64,000 nt of DNA from Streptomyces alboflavus (GTDB taxonomy: Bacteria > Actinomycetota > Actinomycetes > Streptomycetales > Streptomycetaceae). Made by a program: the position numbers and the translations under genes. The notes under the pieces were generated by a model that was not told the DNA's origin, searched no databases, and saw only the letters and a program-made list of their open reading frames with translations. Every line of letters starts with the position of its first letter. The first letter of the stretch is position 1. The stretch lies in the NCBI RefSeq assembly GCF_000716675.1, contig NZ_JNXT01000017.1, positions 124,001 through 188,000 on the forward strand. The letters are read 5' to 3'. Below are positions 40,548 through 49,653 of the stretch, piece by piece.

Positions 40548-42062
40548 ATGACCCACCGGCCCGCCCGGCGCGCCCGCCGCGCCTCGGCCTCTCCGCTGTT
40601 CACCCCGCACGGCACCGACCGCGCCAGCCGCAAGGCAGCGCGCCGTCAGCTCGCCGAGGCCGCCGCCAAGGCCCGCGCCGAAGCCGCCCTGCACCCGGCC
40701 GGCACCGAACCGGCCGAGCAGGAGATGCCGCAGCCCCTCTTCCCGCCCAGCGGCCGTCCCGGCCCCGCCTCCGCACGCGGCGGCAAGCTGAAGCTGCCCG
40801 CGCACCGCATGACCACCGCCACCGTCGCGGGCGCCTACCCCTTCCTCGCCGAAGGCGGGCTCGGCGCCGAGGGCATCTACATCGGCCGCGACGTGCACGC
40901 CGAAGCCTCTTTCTGTTTCGACCCGTTCGCCCTGTACGGCAAGATCGAAGGCTTCACCAACCCGAACGTGCTGCTCGCGGGCGTGATCGGCCAGGGCAAG
41001 AGCGCCCTGGCCAAGTCCTTCGCCCTGCGATCGGTGGCCTTCGGGTACCGCGTGTACGTGCCGTGTGACCCCAAGGGGGAATGGACCCCGGTGGCCGCCG
41101 CGCTCGGCGGCACCTCGATCGCTCTCGGCCCTGGACTGCCGGGCAAGCTCAATCCCCTGGACGCGGCCCCTCGCCCGCCATCGGTCTCCGAGACGGACTG
41201 GGCGAGCGAGATCCGCAAGAGGCGCCTGCTACTGCTCGGTTCCCTGGCCCGCACCGTCCTCGGGCGGGACCTGCTGCCGATGGAGCACACCGGCCTCGAC
41301 GTCGCCCTGGACGCCGTGGTCACCCGCGCCGCCGCGAGCGGACGCACCCCGCTGCTCGGCGACATCGCCGCCATGCTCAACAGCCCCGACGAACTCGACG
41401 CGGCGGGCGGCCTGATGTCCGGCCGCCTGGGCGATGCCTCCCGCGACCTGGCCCATGCCATGCGCAGATTGGTTCACGGTGACTTGGCCGGCATGTTCGA
41501 CGCGCCCTCCACCGTGCGCTTCGACCCGAGCAGCCCGATGCTCACCATCGACCTGTCCCGGCTGGGCGGCTCCGGCGACGACACCGCCCTCGTCCTCGCC
41601 ATGACCTGCGCCTCCGCCTGGATGGAGTCCGCCCTCTCCGACCCGAACGGTGGTCGGCGCTGGATCGTCTACGACGAGGCGTGGCGACTGATGCGCCACC
41701 CCGGCCTGCTGGCGCGCATGCAGTCCCAGTGGAAGCTCAGCCGCGGCCTGGGCATCGCCAACCTGATGGTGATCCACCGGCTGTCCGACCTGCTCACCGC
41801 GGGCGACGCCGGATCGCGCGGACGAGCCCTCGCCGAGGGTCTGCTCGCCGACTGCTCCACGCGCATCATCTACCGCCAGGAGACCGACCAACTCCACGCT
41901 GCCGCAGCCCTCTTGGGCCTCACCTCAGTGGAGAGCGACGCCATCTCCCACCTCAACCGCGGCAGGGGCCTGTGGAAGGCCGCCGGACGATCTTTCATCG
42001 TTCAACACCTCCTCCATCCACACGAATTGTCACTATTTGACACGGATGCCCGAATGCATTAG
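40548..42062 (+). CDS. VirB4-like ATPase of the mating channel
   Basis: 504 residues from ATG 40548. Walker A GVIGQGKSALAKS (about residue 145-157), Walker B with the VirB4-type RRWIVYDEAWRLMRHPGLL, then WKLSRGLGIANLMVIHRLSDL and the C-terminal ADCSTRIIYRQE. Lacks the N-terminal VirB4 domain, which is in the SCO6880-like gene upstream, so VirB4 is effectively split. Energises pilus or channel assembly. Followed closely by tail-bearing accessory genes. Confidence 0.82.
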   Translation: MTHRPARRARRASASPLFTPHGTDRASRKAARRQLAEAAAKARAEAALHPAGTEPAEQEMPQPLFPPSGRPGPASARGGKLKLPAHRMTTATVAGAYPFLAEGGLGAEGIYIGRDVHAEASFCFDPFALYGKIEGFTNPNVLLAGVIGQGKSALAKSFALRSVAFGYRVYVPCDPKGEWTPVAAALGGTSIALGPGLPGKLNPLDAAPRPPSVSETDWASEIRKRRLLLLGSLARTVLGRDLLPMEHTGLDVALDAVVTRAAASGRTPLLGDIAAMLNSPDELDAAGGLMSGRLGDASRDLAHAMRRLVHGDLAGMFDAPSTVRFDPSSPMLTIDLSRLGGSGDDTALVLAMTCASAWMESALSDPNGGRRWIVYDEAWRLMRHPGLLARMQSQWKLSRGLGIANLMVIHRLSDLLTAGDAGSRGRALAEGLLADCSTRIIYRQETDQLHAAAALLGLTSVESDAISHLNRGRGLWKAAGRSFIVQHLLHPHELSLFDTDARMH

Positions 42063-42089
42063 CGCATCGAACTGCCGAACGGAAACCCC

Positions 42090-42779
42090 GTGACCACCGC
42101 TTCCCAGCCCAACCCGACCGGGCCGTTGCGCTCCTTCACCGTCGCCCAGGACGGCACACTGCACTTCACTGTGCGCGCCCGGGACCTCGACCACGCACAC
42201 GAACGGATCGCCGGTCTCGAAGCCTCCGAAGCCGGAGCAGAAGTCCCCCTGGGCGACGGCGTCCAGCTGACCCACGTCACCTACGGCGCTGTGGCCGACT
42301 CCGACATCAGCCCCACCGATCCACAGGCCCAGAGCCCGGCTCAACCGCCCGCCCTCGGCACCCAGATGGTGGTCGAGGCCCTCGGCACCTCGCCGCAGCG
42401 CCTCGGCCGACTCCACACGACTGATTCCACCGAGGACGCCGTCGCCTGGCTCGTGGTCGTGGCCGCCCGCCATCTGGACCGCGTACACGAACAGCTCATC
42501 AACGCCGCCCAGTACGCGGCCTCCACTCTGACGCGCGTCGCCACCGGGAAGGCGCAGATCAATTCGTTGGGAGTCCTGCAGAACAGCGCCACGCAGATCG
42601 ACATCCTGGCCGCGCGCCGCGCCGACGCCATCGAGCGCCTCAAGGAAGTCCTCCATGTCTACCGCCAGGTGGCAGCCCCCGACGACGTCACCGCGCAACC
42701 GGCGCATCACGCCGGCCAGGCCCCGATCCGCCCGGCCGCCCCCATCGCTCCTCCCGGCCGCCCATCGCGTCGCCGGTGA
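42090..42779 (+). CDS. Hypothetical protein with RRR tail
   Basis: 229 residues from GTG 42090. N-terminal strands (PLRSFTVAQDGTLHFTVRARDLDHAHERIAGLEA) and a central helical part (QLINAAQYAASTLTRVATGKAQINSLGVLQNSATQIDILAARRADAIERLKEVLHVYR). Pro/Ala-rich end: RPAAPIAPPGRPSRRR. Stop overlaps the following upstream frame. No family recognised. Confidence 0.55.
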   Translation: MTTASQPNPTGPLRSFTVAQDGTLHFTVRARDLDHAHERIAGLEASEAGAEVPLGDGVQLTHVTYGAVADSDISPTDPQAQSPAQPPALGTQMVVEALGTSPQRLGRLHTTDSTEDAVAWLVVVAARHLDRVHEQLINAAQYAASTLTRVATGKAQINSLGVLQNSATQIDILAARRADAIERLKEVLHVYRQVAAPDDVTAQPAHHAGQAPIRPAAPIAPPGRPSRRR

Positions 42780-42805
42780 CCCTGCCCCTCTCTTCCAAGG
42801 AGTCC

Positions 42806-43585
42806 ATGCCCGCCTCCCGCGCCGACCTCGCCTCCTTCTCCGAGGCGCTCGCCGCTCGCCTGCCCGGCGACTGGCACAGCACGTACCGCCAACACGACGC
42901 GCACGGCGACCAGTTCCCTCTCGACGACGAGGTCTGGGACAACGGTCACGTCAACTGGGCATTCAGCGAGTTCGTCCTCGGTCACGACGCCCAGCTGGCC
43001 GGGCCCGACGGTCAGCGGCTGTGCGTCATCGACCGTCCGCTGCATCCCGACCAGTTCCTCGTGGTTCCCCTCGCCCCGGACGAGGGCCTCAAGTCCCACC
43101 ACTTCCATGGCGTCGACGAGCCCAACGGCATCAAGGTCGGCAACGACCCGCTGCGCGCTGCCGTCGCGGTCAGCCGCCGCGTCCTGCCCCGCTACCAGCG
43201 CGCCCTGGCCGCCGTGCGCCACAACGCGCAGGTCCAGCCCGAGCCCCCGCTGCGCCCCGCGCCGCCCGAGGTCGACCAGGTCCTCACCCTGACCCGGTAC
43301 GCCGACGGCGCGTTCGGCACGCCGTACGCGACGGTGCCCGCAGAGGCCCGCAGCACGCTCTACGTCCACGGCTTCCAGTACCACCCGCACCAAGGCGCCT
43401 TCCTCCTGCCCGCCGCGTACGGCGAGGCCGGCCAGGCCCTGCGCATCCAGGCCGTGGCGCAGCAGCTCGCCGCCCACCGCATCGGCGTCAACCTCCGGCA
43501 CAGCCCGCCGTCTCCCGCCGCGCGGCCCGCGCTGAACACCCGCGCCCCGCTGCCGAGTTCGACGCCCGCCGCCCATCACCGCTAG
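42806..43585 (+). CDS. LPGW-domain protein with C-terminal GF/GY module
   Basis: 259 residues. First part: SFSEALAARLPGDWHSTYRQHDAHGDQF...EVWDNGHVNWAFSEFVLG...RLCVIDRPL...FLVVPLAP, shared with the gene at 60123. Second part (residues ~165-245): YADGAFGTPYATVPAEARSTLYVHGFQYHPHQGAFLLP...IQAVAQQLAAHRIGVNL, the recurrent module. Ends STPAAHHR. ATG 42806 with AAGGAG just upstream is preferred over GTG 42776. Function unknown. Confidence 0.62.
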   Translation: MPASRADLASFSEALAARLPGDWHSTYRQHDAHGDQFPLDDEVWDNGHVNWAFSEFVLGHDAQLAGPDGQRLCVIDRPLHPDQFLVVPLAPDEGLKSHHFHGVDEPNGIKVGNDPLRAAVAVSRRVLPRYQRALAAVRHNAQVQPEPPLRPAPPEVDQVLTLTRYADGAFGTPYATVPAEARSTLYVHGFQYHPHQGAFLLPAAYGEAGQALRIQAVAQQLAAHRIGVNLRHSPPSPAARPALNTRAPLPSSTPAAHHR

Positions 43586-43631
43586 ACCCCGCCGGGTATC
43601 GCGGCCCGACCCTGCTTTCAGGAGATCCCAC

Positions 43632-44078
43632 CTGTCCACGTCTTCCGCCACCCCCGCGGTCCCCGCCGCGGACATCACCACCCCCACCGATCCCGACGGC
43701 CGCTACGTATACGGCCGCCAGGTCCTCGCACTCACCGACCAGCTCAACGGCACGACGTCCTACGAGCACGCCGCTGCCCTGGCCGACCAGGTCCTGGAAC
43801 CGACCGACGGCCTGCTGGAGCGACTGGCCGAGTTCTTCGAAGCGGCGGCCGAGAAGGCCAAGGAGGCCGACCACGACGACGGGTTCGACCTCCACTACGA
43901 CCTGGAGGACGCAGCGTCCACCCTGCGCGGGCTCGGTGAAGACCTGCACGTCGCCGTCGACCGCATGCGCGCCCTGGCCCCGCGCTCCCCTACACGCCAG
44001 GCCACCAAGGCGACCGTCACAGGCTCGAGCATCGGGCTGCCGACGGCGGTGCTGCCCACGCCTGGTCGCACCCGGTGA
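43632..44078 (+). CDS. Helical protein, CTG start
   Basis: 148 residues. RYVYGRQVLALTDQLNGTTSYEHAAALADQVLEPTDGLLERLAEFFEAAAEKAKEAD...LEDAASTLRGLGEDLHVAVDRMRALAP; all-helical. Ends LPTAVLPTPGRTR. No ATG, GTG or TTG opens this frame near the N-terminus: CTG 43632 lies seven bases after AGGAG and is taken as the start. The stop overlaps the next GTG (GTGA). Confidence 0.6.
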   Translation: MSTSSATPAVPAADITTPTDPDGRYVYGRQVLALTDQLNGTTSYEHAAALADQVLEPTDGLLERLAEFFEAAAEKAKEADHDDGFDLHYDLEDAASTLRGLGEDLHVAVDRMRALAPRSPTRQATKATVTGSSIGLPTAVLPTPGRTR

Positions 44079-44689
44079 CAGCGCCAGAGGCGCCCGGTTT
44101 GCTCGCCGGTCTGGAGCAGGCGGCGCACCTGCACTCGCTGGCCGAGCGCATCCACCATGCCGCCGACGATCTGCCAGCCCCGCAGCCCACTCACTCGCTC
44201 GCCAGCATCAGCGAGGACGTCGAGGACCAAGTCCGCGTCATCGCGGGCGTCTTCGCCTCGCTCGCGCATGAAGCCGCCGTCCACGGCCGGGCGGCGAAGC
44301 AGCATCTCGGCGCGGCAGATGCCCTGGCCCACCGCAAGGTCGCACTGATGACGCGGGCGGCCGATCCTCTCGGCTGGGCACTGGCCAAGCTGGGCGAGGC
44401 CGTCGCCCAGATCGGGCGCCTCCAGGAGATCAGCGCCGGCCCACGCACCCCCGAGCGAGCCCAGGCCATCGACACGGCACGCGCGGCCCTGGACGACCGG
44501 CTGTTCAGTGCCCACCGGCACCTGACCGACGCGGCCGGCAACCTGCACCGGGACGCCGACCTGCTCGTCGCGGCGGCATCCGGGGCACGGCGCGGGCCAA
44601 CTGCTCCGCCCGCTCACCGCAACCGGACACCCGCCGCACGGCCCGTGTCCACTCGCCTGCCGCCGACCGCCTCTAGAACCCTCCGCTGA
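44075..44689 (+). CDS. Helical protein with SRTLR tail
   Basis: 204 residues from GTG 44075. Helices AGLEQAAHLHSLAERIHHAADDL, ISEDVEDQVRVIAGVFASLAHEAAVHGRAAKQHLGAADALAHRKVALM, ALAKLGEAVAQIGRLQEIS. Pro-rich end RPVSTRLPPTASRTLR. Overlaps the upstream gene (GTGA). Similar in style to 47909 and 61979. Last gene before promoter C. Confidence 0.52.
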   Translation: MTAPEAPGLLAGLEQAAHLHSLAERIHHAADDLPAPQPTHSLASISEDVEDQVRVIAGVFASLAHEAAVHGRAAKQHLGAADALAHRKVALMTRAADPLGWALAKLGEAVAQIGRLQEISAGPRTPERAQAIDTARAALDDRLFSAHRHLTDAAGNLHRDADLLVAAASGARRGPTAPPAHRNRTPAARPVSTRLPPTASRTLR

Positions 44690-44763
44690 CCTGCGCAGAC
44701 ACCGTGCGATACCCCGCTGCGGGGCAGCTTCGCGCCCGCGTGACCGCGCGGGTGAAGGCGGCA

Positions 44764-44802
44764 ACATAGCCGACGATCCCCGGTTAGCGAAACCGGGGAT
44801 CG
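44764..44802 (+). promoter_or_regulatory. Palindromic promoter/operator C
   Basis: ACATAG at about 44764-44769 is followed by CCCCGGTT-AGCGA-AACCGGGG inside a 29-bp palindrome, 44774-44802. The upstream GGTGAAGG and the downstream TCCGGACC are shared with copies A and D respectively. It heads the lipoprotein operon 44855 onward. The rest of 44690-44851 has only small GC hairpins. Confidence 0.72.
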
Positions 44803-44854
44803 TCCGGACCCTAGAGGCGGATCACCCCACCACCCCTTTCTTGAGGAGCACCTC

Positions 44855-45922
44855 ATCCGCCGCCCCCTCCACCGTTTCCCCCTGGCCATCGCCACGGCCT
44901 GCGTGGCCCTGGCCGCGACTGCCTGCGACAGCGGCAGCGACAACCCCGAGGCCAAGAACCCCGCTCCGTCCGCCAGCGCCGACAAGGAACGGGAGCTGCC
45001 GCCCGCGCTGACCAAGCAGCAGGCCCTCGCCGAGATCGACCGGTATGCGACGGTCAACAACAAGGCCAATGCCGACCGCGACCGCGACCTGCTCGACACC
45101 ATCGAGGACGGCCCCCTGTATGCCATGTCGGTCTCTGAGTACAAGGAGACCGAGGGCCTGACCAAGTCCGAGCGCAAGGCGTACAAGCCGTGGGCGTACG
45201 ACGCCAAGAGCGCCAAGCTGTACATCCCGCGCATCGCATCCGGGCAGGCGCGCTGGTTCGCCGCCGCGCTCTCCAGCACCAAGGGCAAGGCCCCCGACCG
45301 GCTCGCCGTCTTCGCCGAACAGCCGCAGCACAAGCGGTGGGAGATGGTCTCCGTCGCCGATCTGTACGGCACGGACCTGCCCAAGGTCGCCCTGGACGCC
45401 GACGGATACGCCACCGCCGTCGCCGCCAACGGCAACAAGGACCTGCCCGCGGGAGCCGACCTGCTGCGCAGCGGCATCCTGGACAACTTCGCCACCGGCG
45501 GCCAGAACTCCGGGAAGAAGGTCTTCGCCAAGAGCAAGGCGAGCAGCCAGCAGATCAAGGTCCACGACGAGACCGTCAAGCAGTACGGCAGCCAGGGCAC
45601 CAGCACCTTCGCCGGCGCCGCCAACCGCTACCGCGACGCGTACGCGCTGAAGACCACCGACGGCGGCGCGCTGGTCTTCTTCTCCCACACCCACACACAG
45701 ACCGACGCGGTCGCCCGCTCCGGGCTGCAGCTCAACCCCGGTAAGGGCGACCGGGCCTGGCTGCACGACATCCCGCGCACGAGCATCCGCTACGAGTTCG
45801 TCTGCAACGACGCCGCCATTGTCCCCGCCAAGGCCGCGCCCTCCACGCTCCTGGCCTACACCTGCGCCCGCACCGACGCGTCCGGCCCGCCCGTGAACTC
45901 CCCTTCCCTGCCCCGCGTGTAG
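44855..45922 (+). CDS. Secreted lipoprotein (non-canonical start)
   Basis: About 355 residues. The lipobox is ATAC-D (AATACDSGSD), but the first canonical start, GTG 44903, leaves only eight residues before it. In frame upstream, RRPLHRFPLAIATACVALAATAC is a proper lipoprotein signal. GAGGAG at 44843-44848 has ATC 44855 six bases on, and CTC 44852 three bases on; neither is standard. Mature part: ALAEIDRYATVNNKANADRD and the HTHTQTDAV region. Conserved streptomycete lipoprotein type; function unknown. Confidence 0.58.
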   Translation: MRRPLHRFPLAIATACVALAATACDSGSDNPEAKNPAPSASADKERELPPALTKQQALAEIDRYATVNNKANADRDRDLLDTIEDGPLYAMSVSEYKETEGLTKSERKAYKPWAYDAKSAKLYIPRIASGQARWFAAALSSTKGKAPDRLAVFAEQPQHKRWEMVSVADLYGTDLPKVALDADGYATAVAANGNKDLPAGADLLRSGILDNFATGGQNSGKKVFAKSKASSQQIKVHDETVKQYGSQGTSTFAGAANRYRDAYALKTTDGGALVFFSHTHTQTDAVARSGLQLNPGKGDRAWLHDIPRTSIRYEFVCNDAAIVPAKAAPSTLLAYTCARTDASGPPVNSPSLPRV

Positions 45923-45957
45923 CGCGGCCTTCCACCGCACCTCACCTGGAACAGCCC

Positions 45958-46503
45958 TTGCCCGACCCCGACTTCGAGCTGTACGACAACGTCGGCCGCG
46001 ACGCCGACCAGATCGCCGCCGCCCGCTACGGCATCGCCACCGACCGCGACCTGCTCCGCTGGGCGAAACGGGATGCCGAACCCTTCCTGGGCGAACACCC
46101 GCTACCGGACACCCCCTTGCCGGGCCCGGACCTGGCCCCGTATCACCACGCGCTCGCCGCCGCCGAGACACCAGCGCAGGCCAGCGCCGTCACCCAGCAC
46201 CTCCTGGACGCTGCCGGACCCGTGCTCCAGGCGGTCAGCGACTACCTGCTGTCCGCGGCCCGATGGCGCGGCCAGAACCGCGGAGCGGAGCCAGAATCCC
46301 CGCCCAAGATGCTGATGGCAGCGGCCAGCCGCAGCCTTGACGCGCTGGCCCTCGCGCACAGGGCCGACCTGGCCATCCTGCGCGCCGCCTACGACCCCGC
46401 GCCGACACCGAAGGCGCGGGCCAACGACCCGACCAGTGCGGCATCTGCTCTCCCCCCGGCTCCGCCACACACTCCTCCCACCGGGCCGGCCCCCGGCCGG
46501 TAA
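45958..46503 (+). CDS. Hypothetical helical protein with Pro-rich tail
   Basis: 181 residues from TTG 45958 after TGGAAC. YDNVGRDADQIAAARYGIATDRDLLRWAKRDAEPFLGEHPL, then LDAAGPVLQAVSDYLLSAARWRGQNRG and LMAAASRSLDALALAHRADLAILRAAYDP. Tail ASALPPAPPHTPPTGPAPGR. No family recognised; part of operon C. Confidence 0.55.
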   Translation: MPDPDFELYDNVGRDADQIAAARYGIATDRDLLRWAKRDAEPFLGEHPLPDTPLPGPDLAPYHHALAAAETPAQASAVTQHLLDAAGPVLQAVSDYLLSAARWRGQNRGAEPESPPKMLMAAASRSLDALALAHRADLAILRAAYDPAPTPKARANDPTSAASALPPAPPHTPPTGPAPGR

Positions 46504-46524
46504 CCAGCGCTCCCCCGAGGTCAC

Positions 46525-47097
46525 TTGTCCACCGGATCCTGCATCGCCCGCCCCACCGAGACCGGCTACACCGGCATATACGTCCACTTCGACGGCTACC
46601 CCAGCGGGCGCCTTCCGCTGCTCCTGGCCGCCTACCAGCACCGCTTCGCCCACGACGTCGAAGCCATGAGCGTCCACCTCATCGACCAGGTGGCCATCGC
46701 CTGGGACGAGCTGGGCACCGACCTCCTCGACGGCGCCCCCAAGTCGCTGGTCAAGAGGCTGACCGGCGGGCAGAGATGGCCCAGCCGCGAGATGGACGAC
46801 ATCATCACCTCGGACGGCTCCCCGCCCGAGCGGGTAGTCATCACCGAGGTCAACTCCAGCTCGCTGTCCTGGGGCTACGTTCTGCATCCCGCCGGGATCG
46901 AAGTCATCAGCCTGTACGCGGCCGACCGCGGACCGATCGTCGACTGGAACACCGACCCGCGCACACGGTTCAGCGACAGCCCGTACCTGTGGCTCCCCGG
47001 CCATCCGGTACCCGCTAGCCGACCGCCGCGCACCCGGCCAGCCCCAGCCGCTCCGGCACCCGCCTCACCGGCCACCCGGTCCGCCGCCCACCGCTGA
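46525..47097 (+). CDS. Conserved hypothetical protein with AHR tail
   Basis: 190 residues from TTG 46525: SCIARPTETGYTGIYVHFDGYPSGRLPLLLAAYQHRF (strand and helix), VHLIDQVAIAWDELGTDLLDGAP, and WGYVLHPAGIEVISLYAADRGPIVDWNTDP. I know this pattern only as a conserved hypothetical on actinobacterial mobile elements. Pro/Ala-rich tail ending SAAHR. Confidence 0.55.
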   Translation: MSTGSCIARPTETGYTGIYVHFDGYPSGRLPLLLAAYQHRFAHDVEAMSVHLIDQVAIAWDELGTDLLDGAPKSLVKRLTGGQRWPSREMDDIITSDGSPPERVVITEVNSSSLSWGYVLHPAGIEVISLYAADRGPIVDWNTDPRTRFSDSPYLWLPGHPVPASRPPRTRPAPAAPAPASPATRSAAHR

Positions 47098-47126
47098 CCT
47101 CGCCTCTTTCGTCTCTGGAGAACGTC

Positions 47127-47909
47127 CTGTCCTCGCACTCCCGCCCCGACATCACGGTCGTCATCGCCACCCGGCTCCGGCCCGAACGCCTGGGCTACCT
47201 CGCCGAACTGCACACCAGCCTGACCCGCCAGACCGTGCCGTGGGAGGCCGTCCTCGTCCTCGACGGGGCCGACCCCGCGCTCCTGCCCGAACCGCTGGCC
47301 GCCGATGCCCGCATCCGCGTGGTCGAAGTGCCCCGCCCGGTCGGCGCTGCCGCCGCCCGTAACCTGGGCCTGCGCACCGTCCGTACCCCTCTGGTGTGCT
47401 ACATGGACGACGACGATCTCGTGCCGGACGACAGCCTCGCCATCCGGCACCAGAGGATCACCGAGACCGGTCTGGGCTGGGTGGCGGGCTGGAGCGCCGA
47501 CCTGCACGAAGACGGCTCCACCACGCTCTGGCGCTGCCCGACGCCGCCCGGCGTGCACCAACCCGGTGACGTGACCGGGTACTGGACCAGTCCCGAGGCG
47601 CAGATCCCGCTCGGCCAGACCATGCTCCTGGCCCGCACCGACCTCGTGATCGCCGCGGGCGGACACGGCGGGCTCCCCGCCGGAGAAGACTTCTTGATGG
47701 TCAACGGCGTGACCAACCTCGCCGCAGGCGAACTGCTTCCGCACGTCGTCTATTTCTATCGGCAGCACTCCGCCCAGATGACCGCCGGCGGCGCTGTGGC
47801 CTACCGCAGTCTGCGGGGTCCTTCGCGCGATTTCGCCTTCCGGCACGGCCGCGCACTGCGCTCCGCGCTGCGGCACGCGCAAACGCGCGGGCAGGAGCTG
47901 GTGTCCTGA
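47127..47909 (+). CDS. Family 2 glycosyltransferase, CTG start
   Basis: 260 residues with a GT-A fold: DITVVIATRLRPERLGYLAELHTSLTRQTVPWEAVLVLDGAD, GAAAARNLGLR, and the DDDD metal motif (CYMDDDDLVPDD). GGHGGLPAGEDFLMVN and FYRQHSAQM follow. The canonical start GTG 47235 would cut off the first strand, so CTG 47127, after GGAGA, is taken. Stop overlaps the next ATG (TGATG). It transfers a sugar to an unknown acceptor; a glycan-modification cargo gene. Confidence 0.76.
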   Translation: MSSHSRPDITVVIATRLRPERLGYLAELHTSLTRQTVPWEAVLVLDGADPALLPEPLAADARIRVVEVPRPVGAAAARNLGLRTVRTPLVCYMDDDDLVPDDSLAIRHQRITETGLGWVAGWSADLHEDGSTTLWRCPTPPGVHQPGDVTGYWTSPEAQIPLGQTMLLARTDLVIAAGGHGGLPAGEDFLMVNGVTNLAAGELLPHVVYFYRQHSAQMTAGGAVAYRSLRGPSRDFAFRHGRALRSALRHAQTRGQELVS

Positions 47910-48448
47910 TGGCCTCCGGCGTCACCCAGGCGACCTTGGACTACCTCGCCCGGCGCCTCAACGACGTCGCCGCTCAACTTCCCACCACGCATGCGGATGT
48001 GGACGCAGCGGCGCTCACCGACGACATCGCCCTGCTCGCCCATCACCTGACCTACGCCGGCGAACGCGCGCAAGAGCGCTTCGCCGACCCCGAGACGGTC
48101 CACCTCCCCGAGCGCCACACTCTGATGCGGCTCGCCGAGGCGATGACCGTGATCACCAGCGCCATGGGTCACCTCACCGAGGCCCTGGACTGCGTGTCGA
48201 CCGGCTTCTACCGGGAGGCCATCCCCGGGGTGGAGACCTCGCACCTGCGAGGCGACCCCAAGGCACTGCGGATCATCGCGGCCGAGAAGTGCCGCACGGC
48301 CCGGACCCGGCTGATCGCCACTGCTGCACAGCTCCACACGGAGACCGGCGGGAGAGCCAAACAGCCCCCGCTGGCCACGGCCCCCGTGGCACCTCCCCCC
48401 GTTCCATCCCCGTCCCCCGCGGTCGCCGTGTCACGGACTGCGCGCTGA
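47909..48448 (+). CDS. Helical protein with SRTAR tail
   Basis: 179 residues from ATG 47909: QATLDYLARRLNDVAAQLPTTHADVDAAALTDDIALLAHHLTYAGERAQERFADPETVHLPERHTLMRLAEAMTVITSAMGHLTEALDCV, a helical bundle. Tail: APVAPPPVPSPSPAVAVSRTAR. No family recognised; same style as 44075 and 61979. Confidence 0.55.
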   Translation: MASGVTQATLDYLARRLNDVAAQLPTTHADVDAAALTDDIALLAHHLTYAGERAQERFADPETVHLPERHTLMRLAEAMTVITSAMGHLTEALDCVSTGFYREAIPGVETSHLRGDPKALRIIAAEKCRTARTRLIATAAQLHTETGGRAKQPPLATAPVAPPPVPSPSPAVAVSRTAR

Positions 48449-48461
48449 CCACCTGGACCCC

Positions 48462-49631
48462 ATGTCGCCCACACCACCCACGCAAATCATCCTCAGCACC
48501 AGCCGCGCCAACGGGCTCGTCGCCATCCCCTACGGCGAGGAGCACCGCCGAGCCACCAGCGCCCTGGAAGAAGCCGGATTCCACCGGATCCACGGCGGCG
48601 CCTTCGCCGCGCCACTGGCCGACTGGCCGGCCACCCGTCAAATGGCCAGCGCCCTGGTGCACCGCGCCCGCGAGCACGGCGCGACCATCACCACCAGCCC
48701 CCGTCCCTACCTCGCGGACTTCGGCGACGACCTCGCTGCCCAACTGCCCGGCACCTGGAGCGCGCAGCTGGAGCTCTACTACCACCCCGTGGTGCAAGAG
48801 GACCTCATCGGCCCGCTGTGGGACAGCGGAGACCTCCTCCAGGCGCTGCTCCACGACCCCGTACCCGCCGCCGTTGTCCTCAAGAACGGGATGGGCACCG
48901 AACTACTGCTGATCGAACGCCCCGGGCACAGCAGCAGATACCTCCTGGGCGCCTTCGCGACCGAGGAGTACGACGACAACTGGGAGGAGCCGAATGCGCC
49001 CCGCAGCATCGTGCTGCCAGGCGACCCGGACCTCGCAGCTCGCGCCGTCGCCACCTCGTTCCTGCCCTCCTACAGCCGGGCCCTGCACCAGCGTCGGCTC
49101 GACACGGTCCTGCGCGCACTGGAGCGCATCCGGGCCGAGTACGAGACCCTGCAGGCCATCAAGGCGTCCGGCCGCTACAGCGACGGCGTACCGCTCGCCG
49201 ACGCCCGGATGATTCCCGAGATGGAGCGCACGTTCGCCGACTTCGCCTGGCTCTCCTTCCGCGACGTCCTTGAGCACGCTCCCGTCCTGCTCAGCCGGTG
49301 CCGCCCTGCCATGACCCCCTGGCCCCAGGACGCCGCCGCGCTGGAGCGTCTGCGCACAGCAATCGCCGACAGCCAGGACACGCGGGACGAGGACAAGGCC
49401 CTGAGCGGCGTCCTGTTCTCCGTCGACGGGTGGAAACAGGCTCGCAGCCGCTTCGGGGTCGCAGCCCTGCCCGCGATCGAGACCTGGCTCGCCGACAGCG
49501 AGACGTTCGAGCGCCAGGCCCGCGCCGCCGTCCCGGGCGGACCGGTGGCGCTGGCCGCGCCGAGCCCGCGCTTGCTCACCGCCCGCCCGGCACCCCCCGC
49601 CGTGCCCCGGTCTTCCGCGGCGCACCGCTGA
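48462..49631 (+). CDS. GF/GY module plus LPGW-domain protein
   Basis: 389 residues. N-terminal module (residues ~3-80): STSRANGLVAIPYGEEHRRATSALEEAGFHRI...ALVHRAREHGATITTSPRPYL. Middle domain (~85-210): LAAQLPGTWSAQLELYY...PLWDSGDLLQALLHDPVPAAVVLKNGMGTELLLIERPG...YLLGAFA, paralogous to the LPGW part of 42806. C-terminal helical third; tail ends SSAAHR. The domain order is reversed with respect to 42806/60123. Paralogue of 50475. Confidence 0.62.
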   Translation: MSPTPPTQIILSTSRANGLVAIPYGEEHRRATSALEEAGFHRIHGGAFAAPLADWPATRQMASALVHRAREHGATITTSPRPYLADFGDDLAAQLPGTWSAQLELYYHPVVQEDLIGPLWDSGDLLQALLHDPVPAAVVLKNGMGTELLLIERPGHSSRYLLGAFATEEYDDNWEEPNAPRSIVLPGDPDLAARAVATSFLPSYSRALHQRRLDTVLRALERIRAEYETLQAIKASGRYSDGVPLADARMIPEMERTFADFAWLSFRDVLEHAPVLLSRCRPAMTPWPQDAAALERLRTAIADSQDTRDEDKALSGVLFSVDGWKQARSRFGVAALPAIETWLADSETFERQARAAVPGGPVALAAPSPRLLTARPAPPAVPRSSAAHR

Positions 49632-49653
49632 CCCCGCAGAAAGGATCCGCCTT

